Assembly: GCA_964548365.1 (NCBI GenBank)
Contig: CAZJRD010000051.1
Span: forward strand, 1 to 23,141
DNA length: 23,141 nucleotides
From: B46-G9 sp964548365
GTDB lineage: Bacteria > Desulfobacterota > DSM-4660 > Desulfatiglandales > Desulfatiglandaceae
Direction: 5' to 3'
Below are positions 1-7,125 of this stretch, piece after piece. The notes under the pieces were generated by a model, which saw only the letters and a list, made by a program, of their open reading frames with translations, had not been told where the DNA came from and made no database searches. Position numbers and translations under genes: made by a program. Numbering within the stretch: the stretch's first letter is position 1; every line of letters begins with the position of its first letter.

Positions 1-1
1 C

Positions 2-658
2 GAAATTGTCGCCGTCATCGGCCCCAACGGTGCGGGGAAAACCACGTTGTTCAAACTGATCACCGGCCACTTGAAGCCGGAAAAAGGGAGAATCGTCTTC
101 AAGGGGAACGATATTGCAGGCCAAGCCCCTCATAAGATATGCAAAAAGGGCATGAGCATGTCGTTTCAGGTGGTGAATCTCTTTCATCGTTTGACCGTTT
201 TTCAGAATGTCCAGGTAGCGGTCCTCTCCCATCAGAACAAGACCCGGATGCTTTTCTCACTGGCCGCAAATCAATCCGTCCGGGAGACAAGGGAAATCCT
301 GGCCAGCGTAGGTCTTGCAGACAAAGCGGACAGGATAGGCGGGTCCCTCTCTCACGGAGACCGGAAGGTCCTGGAGATCGCCGTTGCCCTGGGAAACTAC
401 CCCGATCTGCTCATTATGGATGAACCCACTGCCGGGTTGTCACCTGAAGAGACCGCCAGCACGATAGATCTGATCAAGCGGTTGAGTTCGGAGTTGGGCC
501 TGACCATTTTGTTCTGCGAGCATGACATGGAACTGGTGTTCTCCATTGCCCACCGGATCATGGTCATGCATCAGGGGCGCTCCCTTATTCAGGCAGAGCC
601 GAATGAGGTCAAAAACAACAGGCAGGTTCAAGAAGCATACCTGGGAGTTTCGGACTGA
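2..658 (+). CDS. livG: Branched-chain amino acid ABC transporter ATP-binding protein LivG, 5' truncated by the window
   Basis: This is a cytoplasmic ATPase subunit of a Liv-type importer. The reading frame is open from base 2, and the first visible residues already run into the Walker A motif (G-P-N-G-A-G-K-T-T), so perhaps 30 residues are missing upstream. Further on are the Q-loop region (S-F-Q-V-V-N-L-F), the ABC signature L-S-H-G-D-R-K, Walker B L-L-I-M-D-E-P-T with A-G-L-S-P after it, and the H-loop histidine in C-E-H-D-M. The stop TGA (656-658) shares its A with the ATG of livF, which indicates translational coupling. A LivG identity rests on the pairing with LivF. The related UrtD (urea) or an uncharacterised hydrophobic-acid transporter would look similar. 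The permease and binding-protein genes of this operon, if present, lie upstream of the window. Confidence 0.9.
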   Translation, partial: EIVAVIGPNGAGKTTLFKLITGHLKPEKGRIVFKGNDIAGQAPHKICKKGMSMSFQVVNLFHRLTVFQNVQVAVLSHQNKTRMLFSLAANQSVRETREILASVGLADKADRIGGSLSHGDRKVLEIAVALGNYPDLLIMDEPTAGLSPEETASTIDLIKRLSSELGLTILFCEHDMELVFSIAHRIMVMHQGRSLIQAEPNEVKNNRQVQEAYLGVSD

Positions 659-1356
659 TGCTCCAAGTAGATAAAATCCATACCTTTTACGGACTGAGTC
701 ATATCCTCTTCGAAGTCTCTCTGGAGGTCAGGAAAGGCGAGATCGTTACCCTTTTGGGTAGAAACGGGGCGGGGAAAAGCACGACAATGAGAAGCATCAT
801 GGGCCTCACGCCTCCCCGCATGGGCACGATCAGGTTCAAGGGGAAAGACATCACCGGCAGGAAACCCTATCAATTGGCCCGGCAGGGCCTCGGATACGTA
901 CCCGATGACCGGCGGGTATTTGCCGATCTGACCGTCGGTGAAAACCTCAATATCTCGAAAAGAGATTCGACCGGCCTGGGCATGTGGGACAAAGAAGGCC
1001 TCTATGACTTCTTCCCGGCCCTAAGGCACATCGATTCTCGCAAGGCCGGTTTTCTGAGCGGCGGTGAACAACAAATGCTGACCATTGCCCGGGCGCTCAT
1101 CACCAATCCTGAATTTCTGTTGTTGGATGAGCCCACGGAGGGTCTCGCACCCATGGTGGTCCGGGACCTTGGTGAGCGGATTGTCAAACTCAAGGAAAAA
1201 GGGCTGACGGTCCTGTTGGCCGAGCAGAATCAGAAGGTAGCATTGGATATGAGTGATCGAGGATACCTCATAGACAACGGCGCGATTCGGTACCACGGAG
1301 ACATTGAAGACCTGAAGAAAAATGAAGAGATCAGGAGGAAGTACCTCCTGGTTTGA
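658..1356 (+). CDS. livF: Branched-chain amino acid ABC transporter ATP-binding protein LivF
   Basis: This 232-residue protein is complete and of normal LivF length. It has Walker A G-R-N-G-A-G-K-S-T, signature L-S-G-G-E-Q-Q, Walker B L-L-L-D-E-P-T-E-G-L-A-P and the Q-N-Q-K-V-A-L stretch typical of LivF after the switch region. The ATG overlaps the livG stop by one base. LivG and LivF form the heterodimeric ATPase that drives LivH/LivM permeases at the inner membrane. The substrate could be leucine/isoleucine/valine, another amino acid, or an aromatic or short-chain acid; the ATPases do not reveal it. No terminator is visible after the stop: the next 143 bases contain a C-rich run (about 1422-1430) but no hairpin followed by T residues. 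Some read-through into rlmE is therefore possible. Confidence 0.92.
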   Translation: MLQVDKIHTFYGLSHILFEVSLEVRKGEIVTLLGRNGAGKSTTMRSIMGLTPPRMGTIRFKGKDITGRKPYQLARQGLGYVPDDRRVFADLTVGENLNISKRDSTGLGMWDKEGLYDFFPALRHIDSRKAGFLSGGEQQMLTIARALITNPEFLLLDEPTEGLAPMVVRDLGERIVKLKEKGLTVLLAEQNQKVALDMSDRGYLIDNGAIRYHGDIEDLKKNEEIRRKYLLV

Positions 1357-1462
1357 TCCTCTCTTTGCAGACGACAAGAGACCGAAAATCTCCTTCCCTT
1401 ACAGAGAAGTCCTGTGACCTCCCTCCCCCCCCATCTGGAGTGCCAAAGGACTTTTTATTCTT

Positions 1463-1491
1463 TTGCAAAGCACCTCCGACTGTGATAAATA
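1463..1491 (+). promoter_or_regulatory. Possible promoter for the rlmE-ruvB operon
   Basis: TTGCAA (1463-1468) is separated by 17 bases from TAAATA (1486-1491), within the string TGTGATAAAT. Transcription would begin about 7 bases later, at or just before the rlmE ATG at 1500. No Shine-Dalgarno sequence is visible in front of that ATG. The -10 match is only partial, so this is a tentative call. Confidence 0.3.
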
Positions 1492-1499
1492 GCACAATA

Positions 1500-2090
1500 A
1501 TGAAGCGAAATGAATGGGAGGACCACTACACCCGGCAAGCCAGAAAAGAGCGCTGGTTGGCCAGGTCCGTCTATAAATTACAGGAAATCGACCAAAGATT
1601 CAGGATATTTATTCGTGGTGACCGTGTCCTCGATCTTGGCTGTTACCCGGGCTCCTGGACACAGTACGCGCTCCTGAAAATTAAGCCTGGAGGCCTTGTG
1701 ACAGGGGTTGACCTCAAGGTGCCAGATCACCTTTCTGATGCCCGCTTCCGGTTTATGAAGGCGGATATCCTGACTCTGGCGCCGGAATCATTGCACGAAG
1801 AGGCTGGCTCCCTGAACGTGGTCATGAGCGATCTGGCGCCGCGGACGACCGGTGTCAAAGAAGTGGACGCGGCACGGTCCATGGATCTGGTGAGAAAGGC
1901 ATCGGAGATTGCATCGAAAATGCTTCTCCCGAAAGGTCGCTTCATCTGTAAGGTATTCGAGGGGGAGGATTTCAAGGAATTTCGTGTTGAGGTCTCGCAC
2001 CGCTACGAGAATGTGCGGGTTTTCAGGACAGAGACGACTCGTAAAGGGAGTCGCGAGGTTTACGTCATCGGGCAGGGGTTCCTGTCGTAG
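1500..2090 (+). CDS. rlmE: 23S rRNA (uridine-2'-O-)-methyltransferase RlmE (FtsJ/RrmJ family)
   Basis: RlmE transfers a methyl group from S-adenosylmethionine to the ribose of a uridine in the A-loop of 23S rRNA. The 196-residue product has the SAM-binding motif V-L-D-L-G-C-Y-P-G-S-W at residues 43-53. It also has the complete K-D-K-E catalytic tetrad: K26 in R-S-V-Y-K-L, D111 in M-S-D-L-A-P, K151 in F-I-C-K-V-F and E186 in S-R-E-V-Y-V. I chose ATG 1500 because the family N-terminus starts there. A longer frame opens at TTG 1353 inside livF, but its extra 49 residues (with P-P-P-P) do not resemble the family. It is followed after 81 bases by yebC. The missing ribosome-binding site is noted as a finding. 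Confidence 0.93.
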   Translation: MKRNEWEDHYTRQARKERWLARSVYKLQEIDQRFRIFIRGDRVLDLGCYPGSWTQYALLKIKPGGLVTGVDLKVPDHLSDARFRFMKADILTLAPESLHEEAGSLNVVMSDLAPRTTGVKEVDAARSMDLVRKASEIASKMLLPKGRFICKVFEGEDFKEFRVEVSHRYENVRVFRTETTRKGSREVYVIGQGFLS

Positions 2091-2171
2091 CCATGTTTTA
2101 TTCCTGTATCCTGAGAGATTCAGATTTTTTGCTGTTCAGAATGTGTCATTTGATGCGGGAGGAATTGTCAT

Positions 2172-2918
2172 ATGTCTGGTCATTCTAAATGGAGTTCCAT
2201 CAAGCACAAGAAGGGGGCAGCAGATGCCAAGCGGGGCAAGATTTTTACCCGGCTCATCCGCGAGATAACGGTTGCGGCCAGGATGGGCGGAGGAGATCCC
2301 TCGGGCAATCCACGATTGAGATCGGCCATTGCCGCTGGCAAGGCAGAAAATATGCCCAAAGAAAATATTGAGAGGGCCATCAAGAAGGGTACGGGCGAGC
2401 TCGAAGGCGTTTCCTATGAAGAGAGCAATTACGAAGGGTACGGCCCCGGTGGAGTTGCCGTCCTGGTTGACTGCCTGACGGATAATAAGAATAGGACCGT
2501 GGCAGAGGTAAAACATGCGTTTGAAAGGCACGGCGGAAACCTGGGAGAACCCGGCTGTGTTGCGTGGATGTTTGACAAGAAGGGTCTCATTGTCATTGAG
2601 AAGGAGCAGGTGGACGAAGAAAAACTCCTGGACCTGGCCCTGGAGGCCGGGGCTGAAGATGTGAACGACGAGGAGGACGAGTTTGAGGTTATCACCGATC
2701 CGGCAGCGTTCGAGGCAGTGAAAGAAACCATCGACACAGCCAACATTCCTTACACCCTTGCTGAAATCAGTATGATACCCAAGAACACGGTAAAGCTGGA
2801 AGGGAAAAAGGCACAGCAGATACTGAACCTCATGCAGGCCCTCGAAGACAATGATGATGTGAGTAACGTGTATGCCAATTTTGATATCCCCGACGAAGTC
2901 ATGGAGGCGTTGGGTTGA
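2172..2918 (+). CDS. yebC: YebC/PmpR family protein
   Basis: This 248-residue protein is of the family's usual length. It starts with the near-invariant M-S-G-H-S-K-W-S-S-I-K-H-K-K followed by G-A-A-D-A-K-R-G-K-I-F. It continues with the glycine-rich G-G-G-D-P-S-G-N-P segment and the N-M-P-K-E-N-I motif. The acidic patch near residues 155-170 (D-E-E-D-E-F) also fits. Members have been described as DNA-binding regulators (PmpR) and, more recently, as ribosome-associated factors that help translation of difficult sequences. Which role applies here cannot be told. A strong ribosome-binding site GGGAGGAA lies at 2157-2164. The gene is conserved next to ruvC in many bacteria. Its stop TGA (2916-2918) overlaps the ruvC ATG by one base. 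Confidence 0.95.
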   Translation: MSGHSKWSSIKHKKGAADAKRGKIFTRLIREITVAARMGGGDPSGNPRLRSAIAAGKAENMPKENIERAIKKGTGELEGVSYEESNYEGYGPGGVAVLVDCLTDNKNRTVAEVKHAFERHGGNLGEPGCVAWMFDKKGLIVIEKEQVDEEKLLDLALEAGAEDVNDEEDEFEVITDPAAFEAVKETIDTANIPYTLAEISMIPKNTVKLEGKKAQQILNLMQALEDNDDVSNVYANFDIPDEVMEALG

Positions 2919-3406
2919 TGCTGGTCCTCGGGGTCGATCCCGGCTCAAACGTGACAGGGTACGGCCTGATTGAAAAGAAAGAAAACAAATTGTCCTGTGT
3001 GGACTACGGAATTATTCGCCCGCCTGCCAAAGCCCCCTTCTCTCGCAGAATTTACCGTATTTTTGAAGAACTGTCCGATATCATGGACCGTTTCGCGCCT
3101 GGAGAGATGGCTGTGGAAGACCTCTTTTTTGCCAAGAACGCGAAAAGTTCCCTGAAACTCGGACACGCGAGAGGAGCCATTTTTGTGGCCGCGGTCCAAA
3201 ATAACGTCAAAATTTATGAATATACCCCCTTGGAAATCAAAAAATCCGTTGTGGGGTATGGAAGGGCCACGAAGGAACAGGTGAGGGTCATGGTGAAAAT
3301 GATTTTGAAACTGGATACGGAACCTGCACTTGATACGAGCGACGCACTGGCAGCCGCTATCTGTCACGCACACTGGCACCGATTTGAAAATGCTTTAAGA
3401 AAATAA
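2918..3406 (+). CDS. ruvC: Crossover junction endodeoxyribonuclease RuvC
   Basis: RuvC is the Holliday-junction resolvase that cuts symmetrically across four-way DNA junctions delivered by RuvAB. The 162-residue product carries the four acidic metal-binding residues at the expected places: D7 (G-V-D-P-G), E67 (A-V-E-D-L-F-F), D139 and D142 (L-D-T-S-D-A-L-A). The start chosen is ATG 2918, overlapping the yebC stop. A TTG one codon earlier (2915) is in frame, but ATG is preferred because GGAGG at 2903-2907 lies 10 bases upstream of it. ruvA follows after 20 bases. Nothing is missing or unusual. Confidence 0.96.
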   Translation: MLVLGVDPGSNVTGYGLIEKKENKLSCVDYGIIRPPAKAPFSRRIYRIFEELSDIMDRFAPGEMAVEDLFFAKNAKSSLKLGHARGAIFVAAVQNNVKIYEYTPLEIKKSVVGYGRATKEQVRVMVKMILKLDTEPALDTSDALAAAICHAHWHRFENALRK

Positions 3407-3426
3407 TCAGGCGGCAAAAACAAACG

Positions 3427-4029
3427 ATGATTGCACATCTTACCGGTCTCCTTCTCAGAAAATCCACACAGTCCCTGGTCATTGAGGCCGGAGGAATAGG
3501 GTATGAAGTTATCGTTCCTCTTTCCACATTTTATGCCCTGCCGGAAGAAGGAGAAAGGGTGGATTTACATATTTACACCCATGTCCGAGAGGACGCGCTC
3601 TTGCTCTTTGGTTTCCATACCAAGCTGGAAAAGGACCTGTTTCTGATGTTGATCGCTGTTTCAGGAATCGGTCCAAAGCTGGCCGTGAATATACTTTCCG
3701 GCATTGGGCCGGGCGAGCTGCAGGAGGCGATGGCCCGGGGTGATGCCCTTCGACTACAATCAATACCGGGAGTCGGGAAAAAGACCGCGGAAAGGATTGT
3801 CCTGGAACTGAAGGAGCGAGCGCTGAAAAGTCTCGGAGACAGGGAAATAGCACCCGTTTCCATTGCTGGCGAGCGTGGGCAAGGGCTCATGGATGATGCC
3901 CTGTCGGCGCTGACAAATTTGGGATACCAGGCAAAATCAGCAAGAAAGGCGTTGGGAATGGTCCTCCGGGCGGAGGAAAATATCACCTTGGAAGGCTTGA
4001 TAAAGGAGGCACTCAAGAGGCTGGCTTGA
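3427..4029 (+). CDS. ruvA: Holliday junction branch migration protein RuvA
   Basis: RuvA binds four-way DNA junctions as a tetramer and loads RuvB. At 200 residues it is full length. The N-terminal OB domain (M-I-A-H-L-T-G onward, with G-G-I-G-Y-E-V) is followed by two helix-hairpin-helix motifs around I-L-S-G-I-G-P-G and I-P-G-V-G-K-K-T-A. The C-terminal domain III that contacts RuvB begins near L-M-D-D-A-L-S-A-L and ends in the E-G-L-I-K-E-A-L-K segment. The ribosome-binding site is weak (AGGCGG at 3409-3414, 12 bases before the ATG), so translation may rely on coupling to ruvC. The stop is 37 bases before the preferred ruvB start. Confidence 0.96.
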   Translation: MIAHLTGLLLRKSTQSLVIEAGGIGYEVIVPLSTFYALPEEGERVDLHIYTHVREDALLLFGFHTKLEKDLFLMLIAVSGIGPKLAVNILSGIGPGELQEAMARGDALRLQSIPGVGKKTAERIVLELKERALKSLGDREIAPVSIAGERGQGLMDDALSALTNLGYQAKSARKALGMVLRAEENITLEGLIKEALKRLA

Positions 4030-4066
4030 AGGACCTCGGTTCATGTCGGCATGATTGGAACAAGAA

Positions 4067-5095
4067 ATGGAAGAAAGAATTATCGATCCCGAACCCCACG
4101 CAGATGAAATTCCTGCGGAAATCAGCCTTCGTCCCAGAAACCTCCGGGAATATGTGGGACAGGAGGACATGAAAAGGAATCTGAAGGTATTCATCGAGGC
4201 AGCCCGCGGGCGGGCTGAGGCCCTGGATCATGTCTTGTTCCATGGAAGTCCGGGGCTGGGGAAGACATCCCTGGCACATATTATTGCCAATGAACTCCAG
4301 GTGGATATCAAAAGCACATCTGGCCCGGTTATTGAAAAGCCCGGGGACCTGGCTGCGATACTGACCAGCCTCCAGCCCAAGGATGTCCTGTTCATAGATG
4401 AAATTCATCGGCTGAACCATGTGGTGGAAGAAATCCTGTATCCAGCCATGGAAGACTACCAACTTGATATCATTATCGGCCAGGGCCCTTCGGCCCGGAC
4501 CATGAAAATCCCGCTCCCTCCCTTTACGCTCGTCGGCGCCACTACCAGGGCAGGTCTGTTGACCCCTCCTCTTCGTGACCGCTTTGGCGTTATCCTGCGC
4601 GTAGAATTTTACAAGCCGGCCGACCTCCAACAGATTGTGCTCCGGTCAGCACAGCTCCTCGAGATCCCCATACGGGATACAGGGGCGCTGGAAATAGCCA
4701 AACGGGCAAGGGGCACTCCAAGGGTCGCGAACCGGCTCCTCAGGAGAGTGAGAGACTTCGCCGAGGTGGAGGCAGACGGCGTTATCACCGAGGATGTTGC
4801 GCATCGTGCCCTTGATATGCTGGAAGTTGACGAGCACGGACTGGACAAGATGGACCGCCATATCATGCTCACGATCATTGAAAAATTCGATGGAGGGCCC
4901 ATCGGTCTGAACAGCCTCTCAGCGGCAGTCAGCGAAGAGAAGGATACCATAGAGGACGTGTATGAGCCTTTTCTTATTCAGAAAGGGTTTATGAAGAGGA
5001 CCCCCCAGGGAAGGATCGCAACAAAACGGGCCTACCAGCACTTTGGAATTCCCGTCTCCCAATCCTGTGGCCCCATCCAGAAAAATCTCTTCTAA
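4067..5095 (+). CDS. ruvB: Holliday junction branch migration ATPase RuvB
   Basis: RuvB is the AAA+ hexameric motor that drives branch migration. From ATG 4067 the protein is 342 residues. It has Walker A G-S-P-G-L-G-K-T (60-67), Walker B L-F-I-D-E (108-112), sensor 1 V-G-A-T-T-R-A-G and the arginine-finger region L-R-D-R-F-G (169-174). The C-terminal winged helix contains G-G-P-I-G-L-N-S-L. An in-frame TTG at 4055 would add four residues. ATG is preferred because TTG has no upstream Shine-Dalgarno, though ATG has only a weak purine stretch. It ends in Q-K-N-L-F. No rho-independent terminator follows at once; the next strong hairpin is at 5316-5351. Confidence 0.95.
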   Translation: MEERIIDPEPHADEIPAEISLRPRNLREYVGQEDMKRNLKVFIEAARGRAEALDHVLFHGSPGLGKTSLAHIIANELQVDIKSTSGPVIEKPGDLAAILTSLQPKDVLFIDEIHRLNHVVEEILYPAMEDYQLDIIIGQGPSARTMKIPLPPFTLVGATTRAGLLTPPLRDRFGVILRVEFYKPADLQQIVLRSAQLLEIPIRDTGALEIAKRARGTPRVANRLLRRVRDFAEVEADGVITEDVAHRALDMLEVDEHGLDKMDRHIMLTIIEKFDGGPIGLNSLSAAVSEEKDTIEDVYEPFLIQKGFMKRTPQGRIATKRAYQHFGIPVSQSCGPIQKNLF

Positions 5096-5128
5096 CCCTT
5101 TCTCCGAAACCCTCTCCTGGCTTTGCAT

Positions 5129-5386
5129 TTATGCTTTTTCAAGGGCGTGTTTCTCATTATCGAGACAAATGACCCACAGATGTTCCAGTGGTAGGTCTTC
5201 GATGGCGATATGCATGGTCCGCTTTCTCCCGGGAGCATCTTTGTATTCAAATTCAAAATCGTCCCGGTTGCCATCGATCGTCCCTGGCTTTCTCGTCCCG
5301 CGAAAACAGTCCTGTCCCGTTCCCAAAGAATAACTGTGCTTTGGGAACGGGGTATGCGGTATTCCTGACATTCCCTGCCTAACCAT
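5129..5386 (-). pseudogene. Small ORF or decayed gene end, 85 residues, unrecognised
   Basis: This minus-strand frame runs from ATG 5386 to TAA 5129. Its last third (E-F-E-Y-K-D-A-P-G-R-K, then I-A-I-E-D-L-P-L-E-H-L-W-V-I) reads like true protein. From memory it recalls the C-terminal tail of some AAA-type ATPases, where L-W-V-V-Y-P-G is followed by Y-P-L; here that part is altered and the frame stops early. The first third is encoded by a 13-bp perfect inverted repeat (5316-5351), which is unlikely to be coding. There is no Shine-Dalgarno at the ATG. The best reading is a degraded gene remnant with a hairpin repeat in it, but a small real protein cannot be excluded. It lies between the convergent ends of ruvB and the binding-protein gene. 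Confidence 0.3.
5316..5351. repeat. Perfect 13-bp hairpin (REP-like palindrome)
   Basis: CCCGTTCCCAAAG (5316-5328) and its exact reverse complement (5339-5351) flank a 10-base loop. There is no T-run on either side, so it is not a classic intrinsic terminator. Palindromes built on GTTCCCAA/TTGGGAAC occur as dispersed repeats in several bacterial groups (recalled, not searched). It lies between the converging ruvB and livK-like genes. Confidence 0.7.
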
Positions 5387-5452
5387 GAAAAAACATGACT
5401 TGATATCCAGACCCGGTTAAGGAGTTCAGGTCAATGTTAGTGATGCCGGTCC

Positions 5453-6745
5453 CTAGCGAGGAATCGGGAAAATCATGCGACCAGTTTTCTTGATTTCAGG
5501 GTATTTTCCGCTGTTGGTAATTTGTAACTCCCACGGCCATTTCTTGCCCTTCACCCACTGTCCGCCGACCAACGGGGTTTCAGAGTAATTCTTTTCATTA
5601 TACTTGACACGGCCTATAATGGTGTCCAACATAGTGTCGGCAAGGGCAGCGCGAATCTTGTCTTTTTTCAGAGTCTGGGCCCGCCTGAGAGCATCTGCAA
5701 CAATTTCAAACCCTGCGTACTTGAATCCAATGGGCTGGGTCCATTGTTTCTTACTCTCTCTCGTCCAAGCGTCACACAGCTGTTTCGCGGTTTCACCAGT
5801 CAACGACGATTTAAAAGGATGGTAGGGAGTCCACCAGACTTCAGTGGTGATCCCGTTAGGCAAATTACCTCCCAGGGCTCCCACATCCGCTGGGAATAGA
5901 CATGCCTTGGCGATTGTAGCTATTTTGGGGACAAAGCCCTGCTGATGGAATTGTTTCCAGGCTGTTGCCCAGTCTGGCGGTATGGGGCAACCACTCACTA
6001 TCTCAACCTTCTTTTCTCTGAACAGGTTGATGAAGCTTGAAAAATCCTTATTGAAGTAAGGGAACCGGCCGGGATCAATCACGGTGTAGCCCCTCTTTTC
6101 CAAGATCGGTGGAAAAACCTTCTTGAAAGTCACGCCGTCAGGGTCATTGGGCCACAGCACACCCACCACTCTGTTGGTTCTATCCCTAAATTCATCCCAC
6201 ATATCAGCAAAGAGATTAGCCATTGTGCCGACGGTCCAGAAAGCATGGAAGGACCATTTGTAAGGGCCGCCTGTCAACCAAGAATCTATAGGAGCATCCA
6301 GCGAAACACAGGGCATTTCGTATCTTTCGCAGATGGCATCGACGGGATTCACCGTGTCGGGTGTGTGCATCACAACCATTATATCCACCTTATCCTTGAC
6401 TATCAGCTTCGAGGCTAATTCCGCGGCCTTGGTGGGGTTGCTTTCGGTGTCGACTATTTTCAGTTTGACGGGCACTTTTTTCCCATATTCCTTGATATAG
6501 AGGCCTCCTGCCTTGTTAATCGCAGCAATAGCCTTGTTATCCGCCCAGGGTGATGCCTCGCCGAAACCGGCAAGCGGCCCGGTGGAGGGGTTTGGATGGC
6601 CTATAAGAATATAATCGCGCTTGGCCGCCAGCGCTGTCTTCACAAAGTAGGGTGACACTGCCGCCGCTCCGATGGCGGCTCCTGCTACGCCGGTCTTTTT
6701 GAGGAATTCACGCCGGGTTACTGCCTTTTTCTCCTTACTTTTCAT
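5453..6745 (-). CDS. ABC transporter substrate-binding protein, LivK-like, Tat-exported
   Basis: This 430-residue periplasmic binding protein belongs to the Leu/Ile/Val family (type I fold, Peripla_BP_6). Residues 10-16 (T-R-R-E-F-L-K) form a twin-arginine motif followed by an Ala/Gly-rich hydrophobic stretch. Cleavage is likely after A-L-A near residue 40, so export would be in folded form through Tat. There is no lipobox cysteine. The mature part begins I-L-I-G-H-P-N-P-S-T-G-P-L-A-G-F-G, the usual first ligand-contact segment, and contains A-I-N-K-A-G-G and A-A-E-L-A-S-K-L. AAGGAGG stands just before the ATG. It faces livG/livF on the other strand about 4 kb away, so it is not in their operon. 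The ligand is unknown; amino acids, amides or aromatic acids are all possible. Confidence 0.9.
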   Translation of the reverse strand: MKSKEKKAVTRREFLKKTGVAGAAIGAAAVSPYFVKTALAAKRDYILIGHPNPSTGPLAGFGEASPWADNKAIAAINKAGGLYIKEYGKKVPVKLKIVDTESNPTKAAELASKLIVKDKVDIMVVMHTPDTVNPVDAICERYEMPCVSLDAPIDSWLTGGPYKWSFHAFWTVGTMANLFADMWDEFRDRTNRVVGVLWPNDPDGVTFKKVFPPILEKRGYTVIDPGRFPYFNKDFSSFINLFREKKVEIVSGCPIPPDWATAWKQFHQQGFVPKIATIAKACLFPADVGALGGNLPNGITTEVWWTPYHPFKSSLTGETAKQLCDAWTRESKKQWTQPIGFKYAGFEIVADALRRAQTLKKDKIRAALADTMLDTIIGRVKYNEKNYSETPLVGGQWVKGKKWPWELQITNSGKYPEIKKTGRMIFPIPR

Positions 6746-7125
6746 GATAATCCTCCTTGTTAAAGGTTAATATTGAAATAGTAATGGCAGATAGCATAGT
6801 CATAACTCGTCAAGGCCCTGCATTTCTGGTTCTTAGCCCTTTGATAGGAAGTTCATCAGACAGATTAACCAATTTATTTTACCCGAGATTCGAGCAAAAT
6901 GAAACAAAAAATTGCATAATCGCCTTTTGAAGCGAACCCGCTGGGAGCCAGAAGAAAATCCTCGATCTCCTCGTAATAGGTACGGGGGTGGATCTTGAAA
7001 GGTCCCGCTAAAATGCGGCGGGAGACAAATACTCTCGTCCATGCGCCTTCATGTCCCCCGCAAAGGGGCATCCCGCAAAACTGGACTATTATGGATACTC
7101 CAGTAAGGCAGCCAGGGAAACCGGC
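6746..7125. other. 380-base gap between the sensor protein and the binding-protein gene
   Basis: I find no gene I can support here. Short minus-strand frames at 6833-7042 and 6874-7071 lack start signals and recognisable motifs. The stretch holds the leader of the binding-protein gene, with AAGGAGG next to its ATG and a TTGACG hexamer at 6808-6813 (minus strand) without a convincing -10. It also holds a small hairpin around 7049-7069 (CCCC paired with GGGG) and an imperfect 23-base palindrome at about 7081-7103 (CTGGA-x-TAT...ATA-x-TCCAG). No continuation of the missing ATPase domain of the upstream sensor gene can be read in any minus-strand frame. Confidence 0.5.

Noticed and set aside
1422..1430. 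C-run after livF as part of a terminator
   Set aside because: There is no complementary G-run or T-run next to it.
1353..1499. N-terminal extension of rlmE from TTG 1353, overlapping livF
   Set aside because: The added 49 residues have low-complexity proline runs and no similarity to the family; the RlmE N-terminus begins naturally at ATG 1500.
2136..2948. 270-residue minus-strand ORF opposite yebC
   Set aside because: It lies wholly across yebC and the ruvC start, has no recognisable motif and no ribosome-binding site; it is a mirror of the coding strand.
6833..7071. Minus-strand frames of 65-69 residues downstream of the GAF-HisKA gene, considered as a displaced HATPase domain
   Set aside because: None of the N, G1 or G2 box residues is present and the frames lack start signals.
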